Source: Betaproteobacteria bacterium HGW-Betaproteobacteria-6 (lineage in GTDB: Bacteria > Pseudomonadota > Gammaproteobacteria > Burkholderiales > Rhodocyclaceae). From it: a DNA stretch of 47,810 bases. Positions 1-6,942 of this stretch are shown here, piece after piece; the first letter of the stretch is position 1; each line of letters starts with the position of its first letter. Below the pieces are notes generated by a model. It was not told where the DNA came from. It saw nothing but the letters and a program-made list of their open reading frames with translations, and did no database searches. The translations under genes and the position numbers were made by a program. The DNA lies in contig PHCF01000055.1 of NCBI GenBank assembly GCA_002842145.1, positions 1 through 47,810 of the forward strand. Direction: 5' to 3'.

Positions 1-1395
1 CATCGAATCGAGGCGGGTGTAGAAGCGGCCGATGTAGGCGAGGAAGGCGGTGAGCACGCCGACGGTCGATTCGCCCTTGGAAATCTGCCAGATGCCGAAA
101 ACCCAGACGACGAGCAGGCCGACTTCGGTGAGCAGGGTGACGGTGGGGGTGAACAGCGACCAGGTCTTGTTGAGCTTGTCGTTCATCTGCAGGTTGTGCT
201 CGTTGGCGGCGCGGAACCGCTCACCTTCGCGCTTTTCCTGGGCAAAGGCCTTGACGACGCGGATGCCGGGGATGGTGTCGGCCAGCACGTTGGTCACTTC
301 GGCCCAGACGCGGTCGATTTTTTCGAAGCCGGTACGCAGCTTTTCACGGACGAAGTGGATGAGCCAGCCGATGATCGGCAACGGCAGCAGCGTGACCAGC
401 GCCAGCCACGGGTTGATGCTGAACAGGATGACGGCCGTCATGGTGATCATCAGCACGTCGGTGGCGAAGTTGAGCAGGTCGAGCGAGAGGAAGATGTTGA
501 TGCGGTCGGTTTCGTTGCCGATGCGGGCCATGAGGTCGCCGGTGCGCTTGCCGCCGAAGTATTCGAGCGAGAGGCCGAGCAGGTGATCGTAGGTTTGCGT
601 GCGCAGGTCGCGGCCCATGCGCTCGGAAACCAGCGACAGGATGTAGGTGCGGATCCAGCCCAGGCCCCAGGCCAGCACGGCGGCGCCGAACAGGCCGCCG
701 AGATACATGCCGACCAGCGGCCAGTCGATCGGCTTGCCGTTCTGGAAGGGAATCAGCACCTCGTCCATGAGCGGCATGGTCAGGTAGGGCGGCACGAGTT
801 GCGCGGCCGTCGAGGCCAGGGTCAGGGCGAAGCCGATGAACAGTTGCCAGCGATAGGGGCGGGCGAAGCGCCAGAGGCGGAACAGTGTCCAGGTGGAGGG
901 GGCGACCGCGGCTTCGCGGTTGCAAACCGGGCACTCGTCTTCGCCGGGCGGCAGCGGCGCCTTGCATTTTGGGCAGGAATCGTCGGTTGACCGTAGCACT
1001 GGCTGGCCGCTGACCAGACTGTCGCGGTGCAGGTCGAATTCGGCGATGACGCGCAGGGCGGCGAGATTTCGAGCCAGCGTGTAGCGCCAGGTGGCGAGCC
1101 GGCCGTTTTCGTCGACCAGTTCGAGCGCCCCGACGCCAGCGTGGTCGTGGTGATTGAGCGTCAGGCCGCCGCGCAGCGGCCATTCCTGCCAACGGGTGTT
1201 GTCCGGGGTGTAAGCGAGGAGGCGTCGGTCGGTGACGAGGACGAGTCCGGAAGCGAACTTCAGGCGGTTGTCGAGGTCAATCTCGAGCCAGGCCTGGGGC
1301 TTCTCGCCAGCCGCCAGTTTGGCCTCTACATCGGCCGCCCAGCGGCCGGGAACAGTCGGCTCGTTGCCGGCCGGATTCAGTGCATTCAGGTTCAT
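1..1395 (-). CDS. ABC exporter with PH-like and zinc-ribbon N-terminus (partial)
   Basis: This is the N-terminal 465 residues of an ABC exporter; the gene runs off the left edge before the ATPase domain. Residues 1-125 look like a PH/GRAM-type domain (V-T-D-R-R-L-L-A-Y). Residues 141-158 form a zinc ribbon (C-P-K-C, then C-P-V-C). From about residue 165 an ABC transmembrane domain follows, with a typical loop (G-D-L-M-A-R-I-G-N-E-T-D-R-I) and coupling-helix region. The ATG at 1393-1395 opens the only long frame on this strand. Cytosolic PH-like plus zinc-ribbon additions on an exporter are unusual; ABC transporters found beside cyanophycin genes can look like this, but no such gene is visible here. 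The substrate is unknown. It is divergent from nirJ. A degenerate copy of the window's repeat family lies exactly in the linker before the zinc ribbon. Confidence 0.85.
   Translation of the reverse strand, partial: MNLNALNPAGNEPTVPGRWAADVEAKLAAGEKPQAWLEIDLDNRLKFASGLVLVTDRRLLAYTPDNTRWQEWPLRGGLTLNHHDHAGVGALELVDENGRLATWRYTLARNLAALRVIAEFDLHRDSLVSGQPVLRSTDDSCPKCKAPLPPGEDECPVCNREAAVAPSTWTLFRLWRFARPYRWQLFIGFALTLASTAAQLVPPYLTMPLMDEVLIPFQNGKPIDWPLVGMYLGGLFGAAVLAWGLGWIRTYILSLVSERMGRDLRTQTYDHLLGLSLEYFGGKRTGDLMARIGNETDRINIFLSLDLLNFATDVLMITMTAVILFSINPWLALVTLLPLPIIGWLIHFVREKLRTGFEKIDRVWAEVTNVLADTIPGIRVVKAFAQEKREGERFRAANEHNLQMNDKLNKTWSLFTPTVTLLTEVGLLVVWVFGIWQISKGESTVGVLTAFLAYIGRFYTRLDSM
963..997 (-). repeat. 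Degenerate copy of 37-bp interspersed repeat, inside ABC gene
   Basis: On the minus strand the head GCTACGGTCAACCG is exact, followed by a diverged middle and a recognisable tail (GCCCAAAATG). It encodes residues 133-144 of the ABC protein, the linker between the PH-like part and the zinc ribbon. Confidence 0.5.
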
Positions 1396-1452
1396 CGATG
1401 GAGTATACAGCAGGGTCCGGGGTGCCCATCTAACGTCCCAATATTCCGGTGG

Positions 1453-1466
1453 TTGACGCGTATCAA
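1453..1466 (+). promoter_or_regulatory. FNR/DNR-type box upstream of nirJ
   Basis: TTGACGCGTATCAA matches the FNR/DNR consensus TTGAT-N4-ATCAA at 9 of 10 defined positions. It lies 55 bases before the nirJ start, with room for a class II promoter (start point near 1501). Anaerobic or NO-responsive control is what is expected for heme d1 biosynthesis genes. Confidence 0.7.
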
Positions 1467-1521
1467 GGAATGGGTCGGCGGCCTGCCGTTGAATGGCCGA
1501 AAGCCAAGAACAAGGAAATTC

Positions 1522-2661
1522 ATGTTTCGTATCTCCCAGTACATGCAGGAAATCGCCGCGCCGACGCCGCTTGGTCCCAAGCGCAATCCGCCCGGCCCGG
1601 TGGTCATCTGGAACCTGATCCGGCGTTGCAACCTGACCTGCAAACATTGCTACTCGATTTCGGCCGACACGAATTTCCCCGGCGAGCTGACGACCGACCA
1701 GGTTTACACGGTGATGGACGACCTCCGGGGCTTCAAGGTGCCGGTGCTCATCCTGTCCGGCGGCGAACCGTTGCTGCGGCCGGATATCTACGACATCGCC
1801 AAGCGGGCCAAGGCCAAGGGTTTTTATGTCGGGCTGTCGTCGAACGGGACGCTGATCGATGAAAGCAATATCGACCAGATTGCCGAGTGCGATTTCAACT
1901 ACGTTGGCGTGTCGCTCGACGGTATTGGCGCCACGCACGACAAGTTCCGGCGTATGGACGGCGCTTTCGCGGCTTCGCTCAAGGGGATTCGGCTGTGCCG
2001 CGATCTGGGTTTGAAGATCGGCGTCCGCTTCACGATGACGCAGGACAACGCGCAAGACTTGCCGGGCCTGCTCAAACTGGTCGAGGATGAAGGCATCGAC
2101 CGCTTCTATTTCTCGCACCTCAACTACGCCGGGCGCGGTAACAAGAATCGCAAGGACGATGCCCAGCACCAATTGACGCGCTCGGCGATGGATCTGCTTT
2201 TGGATACCTGCCGGGAATACCAGCAGCGCGGCCTGAACAAGGAATTCACGACCGGTAACAACGATGCCGATGGCGTCTATTTTCTGCACTGGGTGCGCCG
2301 GCGTTTCCCGGACAGCGCGGCACATGTCGAAGCCAAGCTGCGCCAGTGGGGCGGCAATTCGTCGGGGGTCAATGTCGCCAATATCGACAATCTCGGCAAC
2401 GTGCATCCGGACACCATGTGGTGGCACCACAACCTGGGCAACGTCAAGGATCGGCCGTTTTCGCAGATTTGGCCGGATACCTCGGATGCGCTGATGGCCG
2501 GGTTGAAACAGCAGCCGCGCGCGGTCAAGGGGCGCTGCGGGGCGTGCGCTTACCTCGGCATCTGCAACGGCAACACCCGCGTTCGGGCGCAACAGATGAC
2601 CGGCGACGCCTGGGCCGAAGATCCGGGTTGCTACCTTTCCGACGAGGAAATTGGCGTATGA
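1522..2661 (+). CDS. nirJ: Heme d1 biosynthesis radical SAM protein NirJ
   Basis: This 379-residue protein belongs to the NirJ family, which acts on the propionate side chains of the tetrapyrrole during heme d1 synthesis for cytochrome cd1 nitrite reductase. The radical SAM cluster motif C-N-L-T-C-K-H-C is at residues 36-43, followed by the S-G-G-E-P motif for SAM binding. A C-terminal cysteine cluster (C-G-A-C, G-I-C, P-G-C) would hold an auxiliary [4Fe-4S] cluster. The frame is open well upstream, but family length and the conserved N-terminus (I-S-Q-Y-M) place the start at ATG 1522. The stop overlaps the nirN start by ATGA, so the two are translationally coupled. An FNR/DNR box lies upstream. 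Other nir genes, including nirS, are not in this window. Confidence 0.93.
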   Translation: MFRISQYMQEIAAPTPLGPKRNPPGPVVIWNLIRRCNLTCKHCYSISADTNFPGELTTDQVYTVMDDLRGFKVPVLILSGGEPLLRPDIYDIAKRAKAKGFYVGLSSNGTLIDESNIDQIAECDFNYVGVSLDGIGATHDKFRRMDGAFAASLKGIRLCRDLGLKIGVRFTMTQDNAQDLPGLLKLVEDEGIDRFYFSHLNYAGRGNKNRKDDAQHQLTRSAMDLLLDTCREYQQRGLNKEFTTGNNDADGVYFLHWVRRRFPDSAAHVEAKLRQWGGNSSGVNVANIDNLGNVHPDTMWWHHNLGNVKDRPFSQIWPDTSDALMAGLKQQPRAVKGRCGACAYLGICNGNTRVRAQQMTGDAWAEDPGCYLSDEEIGV

Positions 2662-4232
2662 AATGGAACATCCTGATTCCGGCCGGCTTTGCCGCTTATT
2701 TCCTGTTCGGCATGGCACAGCTGGCCGAAGCGGCGGATGTCGCAGCCAACTACAAGCAGCATTGCGCCAGTTGCCACGGCGAAGCCCGGCTCGGCGGCAT
2801 TGGCCCGGCGCTGATCCCCGAGAATCTTGCCCGCCTGCGCAAACACGAGGCCGAGAAGGTCATCCGCGACGGTCGACCGGCGACGCAAATGCCGGGCGTT
2901 GGCGACAAGCTGTCGGCCGATGAAATCAAGGCGCTGGTCGCCTACGCCTACACGCCGATCAAGCCGATGCCGGCCTGGGGCGAGAAGGAGATCGCCGCTT
3001 CGCGCATCGTCAACTTCGCGCCGGGCAGCCTGCCCGACCGGCCGCAATTCACGGCCGACCCGATGAACCTGTTCGTCGTGGTCGAAGCCGGTGACCACCA
3101 TGTCTCCGTGCTCGATGGCGACAAGCTCGAACCGATCCATCGCTTCCAGTCGCGCTTCGCCCTGCACGGCGGGCCAAAATTCACGCCGGATGGCCGCTAC
3201 GTTTTCTTTGCCTCGCGCGATGGCTGGATCACCAAGTTCGACCTGTGGAATCTCAAGGTCATCGCCGAAGTGCGCGCCGGCATCAACACGCGCAACGCGG
3301 CGGTTTCCGGCGACGGCAAATGGGTGGCAGTGGCCAACTACCTGCCGCACAGCCTGGTCATACTCGACGCCGATCTGAACTTGAAGAAAATCCTGCCAGT
3401 GGCCGACAAGGATGGCAAGACGAGTTCCCGCGTTTCCGCCGTCTATGACGCCAGTCCGCGTCAGAGCTTCGTTGCCGCGCTGAAGGACGTGAAGGAGGTC
3501 TGGGAGGTGTCGTACAACCCGCAGGCCGATGACATTGCGGCCGGCATGATCCACGATTACAAATACCAGGAAGGCGCCTTCATCCCGGGTTTTCTCAACC
3601 CCAAACGCACGCAACTCGACGACTACCTCGACGATTTCTACTTTACCCAGGGCTACGACGAAGTCATGGGCGCCTCGCGCAACGACTCGAAGAGCGCCGT
3701 CAGCGGCCAGGTGGTCAATCTCGACGCGCGCAAGAAGATCGCCGACCTCGAACTGCCCGGCATGCCGCACCTCGGTTCGGGCATCAGCTGGCAATGGCAG
3801 GGCAAGACGGTGATGGCGACGCCAAATCTCAACGAAGGCCTGATCAGCATCATCGACATGCACACCTGGCAGACGGTCAAGCAGATCAAGACGCGCGGCC
3901 CGGGCTTTTTCATGCGCAGCCACGAAAACAGCCGCTACGCCTGGACCGACTCGATGATGAGCCGCGAGTTCAAGGACACCATGCAGATCATCGACAAGGA
4001 AACCCTGGAAGTTGTCGCCGAACTCAAGCCTGAGCCGGGCAAGACCTTCGCTCACGTCGAGTTCACCAAGGATGGCAAGTACGTGCTGGCCAGCCTGTGG
4101 GACATGGACGGCGCCTTGATCATCTATGACGCGGCGACGCTCAAGGAAGTGAAGCGCCTGCCGATGAAAAAGCCGGTCGGCAAGTACAACGTCTGGAACA
4201 AGATCACCAAATCCGAGGGCACCAGCCACTGA
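2658..4232 (+). CDS. nirN: Cytochrome c/d1 protein NirN (dihydro-heme d1 dehydrogenase)
   Basis: This 524-residue periplasmic protein has a signal peptide (about residues 1-26, cleaved after A-E-A), a cytochrome c domain with C-A-S-C-H at 36-40 and likely methionine ligand M78, then an eight-bladed cytochrome d1-type propeller from about residue 130 to the end. NirN catalyses the last step of heme d1 synthesis and hands the cofactor to NirS. The C-terminus (K-P-V-G-K-Y-N-V-W-N-K) is typical of NirN/NirF. The heme c domain rules out NirF. The short N-terminus and absence of the NirS-type N-terminal arm argue against NirS. It overlaps nirJ by four bases. A repeat copy follows six bases after the stop. 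Confidence 0.88.
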   Translation: MKWNILIPAGFAAYFLFGMAQLAEAADVAANYKQHCASCHGEARLGGIGPALIPENLARLRKHEAEKVIRDGRPATQMPGVGDKLSADEIKALVAYAYTPIKPMPAWGEKEIAASRIVNFAPGSLPDRPQFTADPMNLFVVVEAGDHHVSVLDGDKLEPIHRFQSRFALHGGPKFTPDGRYVFFASRDGWITKFDLWNLKVIAEVRAGINTRNAAVSGDGKWVAVANYLPHSLVILDADLNLKKILPVADKDGKTSSRVSAVYDASPRQSFVAALKDVKEVWEVSYNPQADDIAAGMIHDYKYQEGAFIPGFLNPKRTQLDDYLDDFYFTQGYDEVMGASRNDSKSAVSGQVVNLDARKKIADLELPGMPHLGSGISWQWQGKTVMATPNLNEGLISIIDMHTWQTVKQIKTRGPGFFMRSHENSRYAWTDSMMSREFKDTMQIIDKETLEVVAELKPEPGKTFAHVEFTKDGKYVLASLWDMDGALIIYDAATLKEVKRLPMKKPVGKYNVWNKITKSEGTSH

Positions 4233-4237
4233 GCGGA

Positions 4238-4274
4238 ATTTCAAATTTGGGCGAATTTTCCGGTTGACCGTGGA
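4238..4274 (-). repeat. 37-bp interspersed repeat, copy 1 (inverted)
   Basis: Read on the minus strand this matches the window consensus at about 32 of 37 positions (by eye), with head TCCACGGTCAACCGG and tail ending TTTGAAAT. It starts six bases after the nirN stop. Its head variant TCCACGG is shared only with the copy at 5108, which faces the other way. Confidence 0.85.
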
Positions 4275-4295
4275 TTGTCAGTCCTGGCTGACAAT
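4274..4295. promoter_or_regulatory. Perfect palindrome, candidate activator site
   Basis: ATTGTCAG, six-base spacer, CTGACAAT: 8-base perfect arms. No T-run follows, so it is a poor terminator. It lies about 110-130 bases before the predicted sigma-54 start near 4403, the usual distance for an enhancer-binding protein. The half-site ATTGTCAG recurs at 4656-4663. Confidence 0.45.
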
Positions 4296-4375
4296 TCTGA
4301 CGCAAACGGTGGGCGTGTAGTGTTGGTGATTGGTTAACGTGTTGATTTGTTGTTGTTTTGATCGTTCCTATGCTA

Positions 4376-4391
4376 TTGGCACGTATCTGGC
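4376..4391 (+). promoter_or_regulatory. Sigma-54-type promoter (-24/-12)
   Basis: TTGGCACGTATCTGGC fits TTGGCACG-N4-TTGC with one mismatch in the -12 half, and has the required GG-N10-GC spacing (GG at 4378-4379, GC at 4390-4391). The predicted start, near 4403, falls at the edge of the foldable segment. There is no sizeable ORF directly behind it. Confidence 0.5.
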
Positions 4392-4402
4392 TATAGAACT
4401 TT

Positions 4403-4620
4403 CAGGAAGCCGGCTGTACCCAAAGGCGCTCCTTCCTTTCCTCCCAGGGGAAGTGGCGCCAAATCTCCGCCATTGAAATTCGACAATGTTTTGCGGCCAC
4501 GCTGCAGCCTGGAACTGAGTCACAGCAGGGGAAACGCCGGCTTCCAACCCAACCGCCTCGGCAAGTACGAGTGGGTTCCCTAGTCTGAATCGTCGCCGCC
4601 CGCAAGGCGGCGGGGACGTG
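4403..4620 (+). ncRNA. Candidate structured RNA of unknown family
   Basis: No coding frame is convincing in this stretch, but it is rich in compensating stems. GGAAGCCGGC (4405-4414) pairs perfectly with GCCGGCTTCC (4536-4545), closing a domain of about 141 bases. Inside it GGCGC and CTTCC (4425-4436) pair with GGAAG and GCGCC (4449-4460). Outside it AACCCA and CTCG pair with CGAG and TGGGTT (4547-4576). CGCCGCC pairs with GGCGGCG around the loop CGCAA (4594-4612). I compared it by eye with cobalamin, c-di-GMP (GEMM), Moco, TPP, guanidine, 6S and RNase P consensus features and found no match. It could be a small RNA or a leader for the short ORF at 4915. Confidence 0.4.
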
Positions 4621-4914
4621 TCATTTCTGGCGAGAGTTTTCAGTTGATTGACATAATTGTCAGTCGCGTGAACGCCTGAAGCCGGCTGTGGCGCGCGCTC
4701 AAAAGTGACGAGTCCCGCTCACCAACGTTTTTTCGCGCAGCCAAAAATCCCGTCGTACTGTCGATTTCGGCTGATTCCAGGCTATCCTGCCTGGTCGTTT
4801 TCCTGGCGAACCGGCCCGGTCGTTTTGCCCCCGCGGGTGCCGGGCATATGTCTTGCACATAACAGCGGGCAGCAAAACGAATTCATCCCTATTCACCATT
4901 ACTGGAGAAGACTC

Positions 4915-5004
4915 ATGGCATGGGAACTCTTATTCACGTCCGACATCGGCATACTCAGCTTGATCACCATCGGTTTCAGCACGTGGCTGGCGCGCATTAG
5001 CTGA
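4915..5004 (+). CDS. Very short DUF3149-like membrane peptide (truncated?)
   Basis: This 29-residue ORF begins M-A-W-E-L-L-F-T-S-D-I-G, very like the start of DUF3149 proteins, small betaproteobacterial one-helix membrane proteins of about 40-60 residues. A good ribosome site (GGAGAAG) lies before the ATG. The hydrophobic helix begins (I-L-S-L-I-T-I-G-F) but then breaks into S-T-W-L-A-R-I-S and stops, so the usual second half of the helix and the basic tail are missing. Neither other frame restores them. It may be a real but short peptide or a degraded gene. The function of DUF3149 is not known. Confidence 0.5.
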   Translation: MAWELLFTSDIGILSLITIGFSTWLARIS

Positions 5005-5107
5005 ATGCCGGCAAGCAAAGGCCAGGGGAGGTCGGGGAGAATGAGCAAAAACAGTCCCTGCTGCTCCTGGTCCTGCCGGCTTGTGGCTTCAGCCGGCAAC
5101 CGTCGAT

Positions 5108-5144
5108 TCCACGGTCAACCGGAATAAACGACCCAAATCGCAGC
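5108..5144 (+). repeat. 37-bp interspersed repeat, copy 2
   Basis: Head TCCACGGTCAACCGG is clear; the middle and tail are diverged (about 27 of 37 by eye). It lies between the DUF3149-like ORF and the 3' end of the PEP-CTERM gene and is the inverted partner of the copy at 4238. Confidence 0.7.
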
Positions 5145-5159
5145 GAGTGAGCGGTAGCT

Positions 5160-5178
5160 GACCGCCAGATTGGCGGTC
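5160..5178. terminator. Hairpin after the PEP-CTERM pseudogene
   Basis: GACCGCC, loop AGATT, GGCGGTC, seven bases past the stop at 5185 of the minus-strand gene. No T-run follows on that strand, and only TCGTCTTT on the plus strand, so intrinsic termination would be weak. Confidence 0.35.
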
Positions 5179-5184
5179 TCGTCT

Positions 5185-5929
5185 TTAGCTGCGCTTGCTA
5201 CGGCCGATGCTGGGTAAACAGAGCAGGGCAAGGCTGGCCAAGGCCAGCGAACCCGGTTCGGGCACGGTGTGGGTGCCGCGGGCGCTCAGCGAAAAATCGT
5301 CGATGGCCAGGCCATCGTCCGCGCCGCTGGCATCGAAATCGACCCAGCGCAGCCAGAAACCGGTGTTGGCAGCGATCTCAAGGCCGCTGATGGTGCTTTT
5401 CAGGGCTGTTCGGCTGGCGGCGGCATTGCCGTCGCGGGCGCCGACGTCGGTTGTGTCGGGGCTAACGAAGTCCAGTGCTGCGAAGTCGACGAAGTTTCCC
5501 TCGGTCAGCGAGACGGCATCGGTGCTGTATTGAAAAATCAGGCGGTCGCTGCGGTCGGCTTTGCCGAGGCGCCATTGCTCACCGGTGAAGGACGCCGAAG
5601 AGCGGAATGAGTGCCCCGCTGCGCAGGCTGCCGAGGGCGCGCTCCGTGGCGCCGGACGTGCCGTAGCTGTAAATGTCGCCGCTGTTGTTGCCGCCGCTAT
5701 CGACCGCATAGAGATCGTTGTCCCGTGTGCCCCCGCCGTCTTCGCTGATTGTCCAGCCGGTCGGCAGGTTGGCGTTGGTGGTCGAGCCGGCGCTGTTGGC
5801 CAGCGTGTCGAAATTTTGCTGGTAGGCGCTGCCCAGTGTTTCCAGGCGGACAGCCTCGGCCTGCGCCGCAGTGGCCAGGGCGATGCTGGTGGCGAGCAAC
5901 AGGCTGGCTGTTCGGGTTATTTGGCTCAT
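5185..5929 (-). pseudogene. PEP-CTERM sorting-domain protein, frameshifted
   Basis: Two overlapping minus-strand frames make one PEP-CTERM protein. The first (from ATG 5927-5929, ribosome site GGGAG) has a signal peptide ending near A-Q-A-E-A and reads through G-A-L-I-P-L-F-G, then hits a stop at 5579. The second frame carries F-T-G-E-Q-W-R-L-G, a beta-rich region (D-F-N/D-A-S-G-A-D-D-G-L-A-I-D-D-F-S-L) and the C-terminal V-P-E-P motif, hydrophobic helix and basic tail (S-I-G-R-S-K-R-S). Relatives usually carry about 15 more residues between the I-P-x-F-G and G-E-Q-W-R motifs, so one short out-of-frame deletion near 5590 would explain both the shift and the missing residues. Intact, it would be exported and sorted by an exosortase. 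An assembly error is possible. Confidence 0.75.
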
Positions 5930-6094
5930 TGATTTGCTCCCTGGCTTGACGTGGTTTTACGGCTGGCGAAGGTGCCAAGTCTAGTTCTTTGCCAAGGTGT
6001 TATCCGTGAAATATGCCGCGGTAATATGCATTGATTTGGCATGGATGGGCGTCAGGCGAGACGCGTTGCCGGGCCGGGCATAAAATGGGCGAGT

Positions 6095-6131
6095 CCTACG
6101 GTCGACCGGAAAAATCGGCCAAAAATGAAAT
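6095..6131 (+). repeat. 37-bp interspersed repeat, copy 3
   Basis: About 34 of 37 positions match by eye (head CCTACGGTCGACCGG, full middle, tail AAAAATGAAAT). It ends 28 bases before the preferred start of the L,D-transpeptidase. Upstream initiation would translate it as Y-G-R-P-E-K-S-A-K-N-E. Confidence 0.9.
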
Positions 6132-6159
6132 CGACCATCTTCATTTCCAGGTTGCCCAC

Positions 6160-6885
6160 ATGCCGTTGTCGCCACCAGCACCAGCTTCGCCTGTCGTCGG
6201 CATGTCCCGGCAACTGGTCCTCGTCGTCGCCCCGGATTGGGACAGCGCGGTGGGCCGCTTGCAGCGTTTTGAGCGGGTCGGGATCGATGACGATTGGCGC
6301 TCGGTCGGGCCGGACATTTCCGTGAGCCTGGGCAAATCCGGACTGGCCTGGGGGCGGGGGCGGCATGCGCCGATGGCCGGGCCGGAGAAGCGCGAGGGAG
6401 ATGGCCGCGCCCCGGCAGGCATTTTCGCCATCACGACCCTGTTCGGCTACGCCGCGCCGGACAGCCCCGTGGCCCGTGCCGCCATGCTGCCCTACTTGGC
6501 GGCGACGCCAGACCTCAAGGCCATCGATGACCCGGCTTCGGTCCATTACAACCGGATCGTCGATCAATCCGCCGTGGCCCGAGCCGATTGGGCGTCGTGC
6601 GAGGACATGCTCCGCTCCGACGAACGCTACGCCATCGGCGCCGTCGTCGCCCACAACGACGAACCGCCAGTGCCCGGCGCCGGTTCATGCATCTTCCTGC
6701 ATGTCTGGGCCGGCAAGGGCGTGCCGACCGCCGGCTGCACGGCCATGGCGCTCGCCGACATGCGCGAGATCGCCGGCTGGCTCGATGCCTCCGCGGCGCC
6801 CCTGCTCGTGCAACTGCCTGAGGCGGAATACATCGCCCGCCGCACCGCCTGGGGTTTGCCAACGTGCAGCTTGCCGATGCGGTGA
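6160..6885 (+). CDS. L,D-transpeptidase (YkuD) family protein
   Basis: A YkuD-type catalytic domain with the histidine and cysteine of the active site in F-L-H-V-W-A-G-K-G-V-P-T-A-G-C-T-A-M (residues about 178-195). Such enzymes form 3-3 peptidoglycan cross-links or attach proteins to peptidoglycan; some members have other hydrolase roles. The frame is open back to 6031, but that stretch contains the interspersed repeat and gives an unlikely N-terminus. I prefer ATG 6160 (241 residues) or ATG 6205 (226 residues). No clear signal peptide is seen from either start, which is odd for a periplasmic enzyme. It stands alone, with its stop 57 bases before the next gene. Confidence 0.75.
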   Translation: MPLSPPAPASPVVGMSRQLVLVVAPDWDSAVGRLQRFERVGIDDDWRSVGPDISVSLGKSGLAWGRGRHAPMAGPEKREGDGRAPAGIFAITTLFGYAAPDSPVARAAMLPYLAATPDLKAIDDPASVHYNRIVDQSAVARADWASCEDMLRSDERYAIGAVVAHNDEPPVPGAGSCIFLHVWAGKGVPTAGCTAMALADMREIAGWLDASAAPLLVQLPEAEYIARRTAWGLPTCSLPMR

Positions 6886-6942
6886 CAGGCTTCGGCCGGC
6901 CGGCTAGACTGGCTGCCTTTCAATCATTCCGCGCCGCCGCCT

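Noticed and set aside
2866-2895. ACGGTCGACCGG in nirN, matching 12 bases of the repeat head
   Set aside because: The tail is absent and the codons (R-D-G-R-P-A-T-Q-M-P) are typical of cytochrome c domains.
2658-4232. NirS nitrite reductase
   Set aside because: The length, the short N-terminus before C-A-S-C-H and the NirN/NirF-type C-terminus fit NirN better.
4403-4620. Cobalamin, c-di-GMP or Moco riboswitch
   Set aside because: The conserved core strings of these families are missing on both strands, so the segment is listed only as an unknown structured RNA.
5930-6030. Sigma-54 promoter for the broken PEP-CTERM gene
   Set aside because: A TTGGCAC occurs on the minus strand, but GG-N10-GC spacing is not met.
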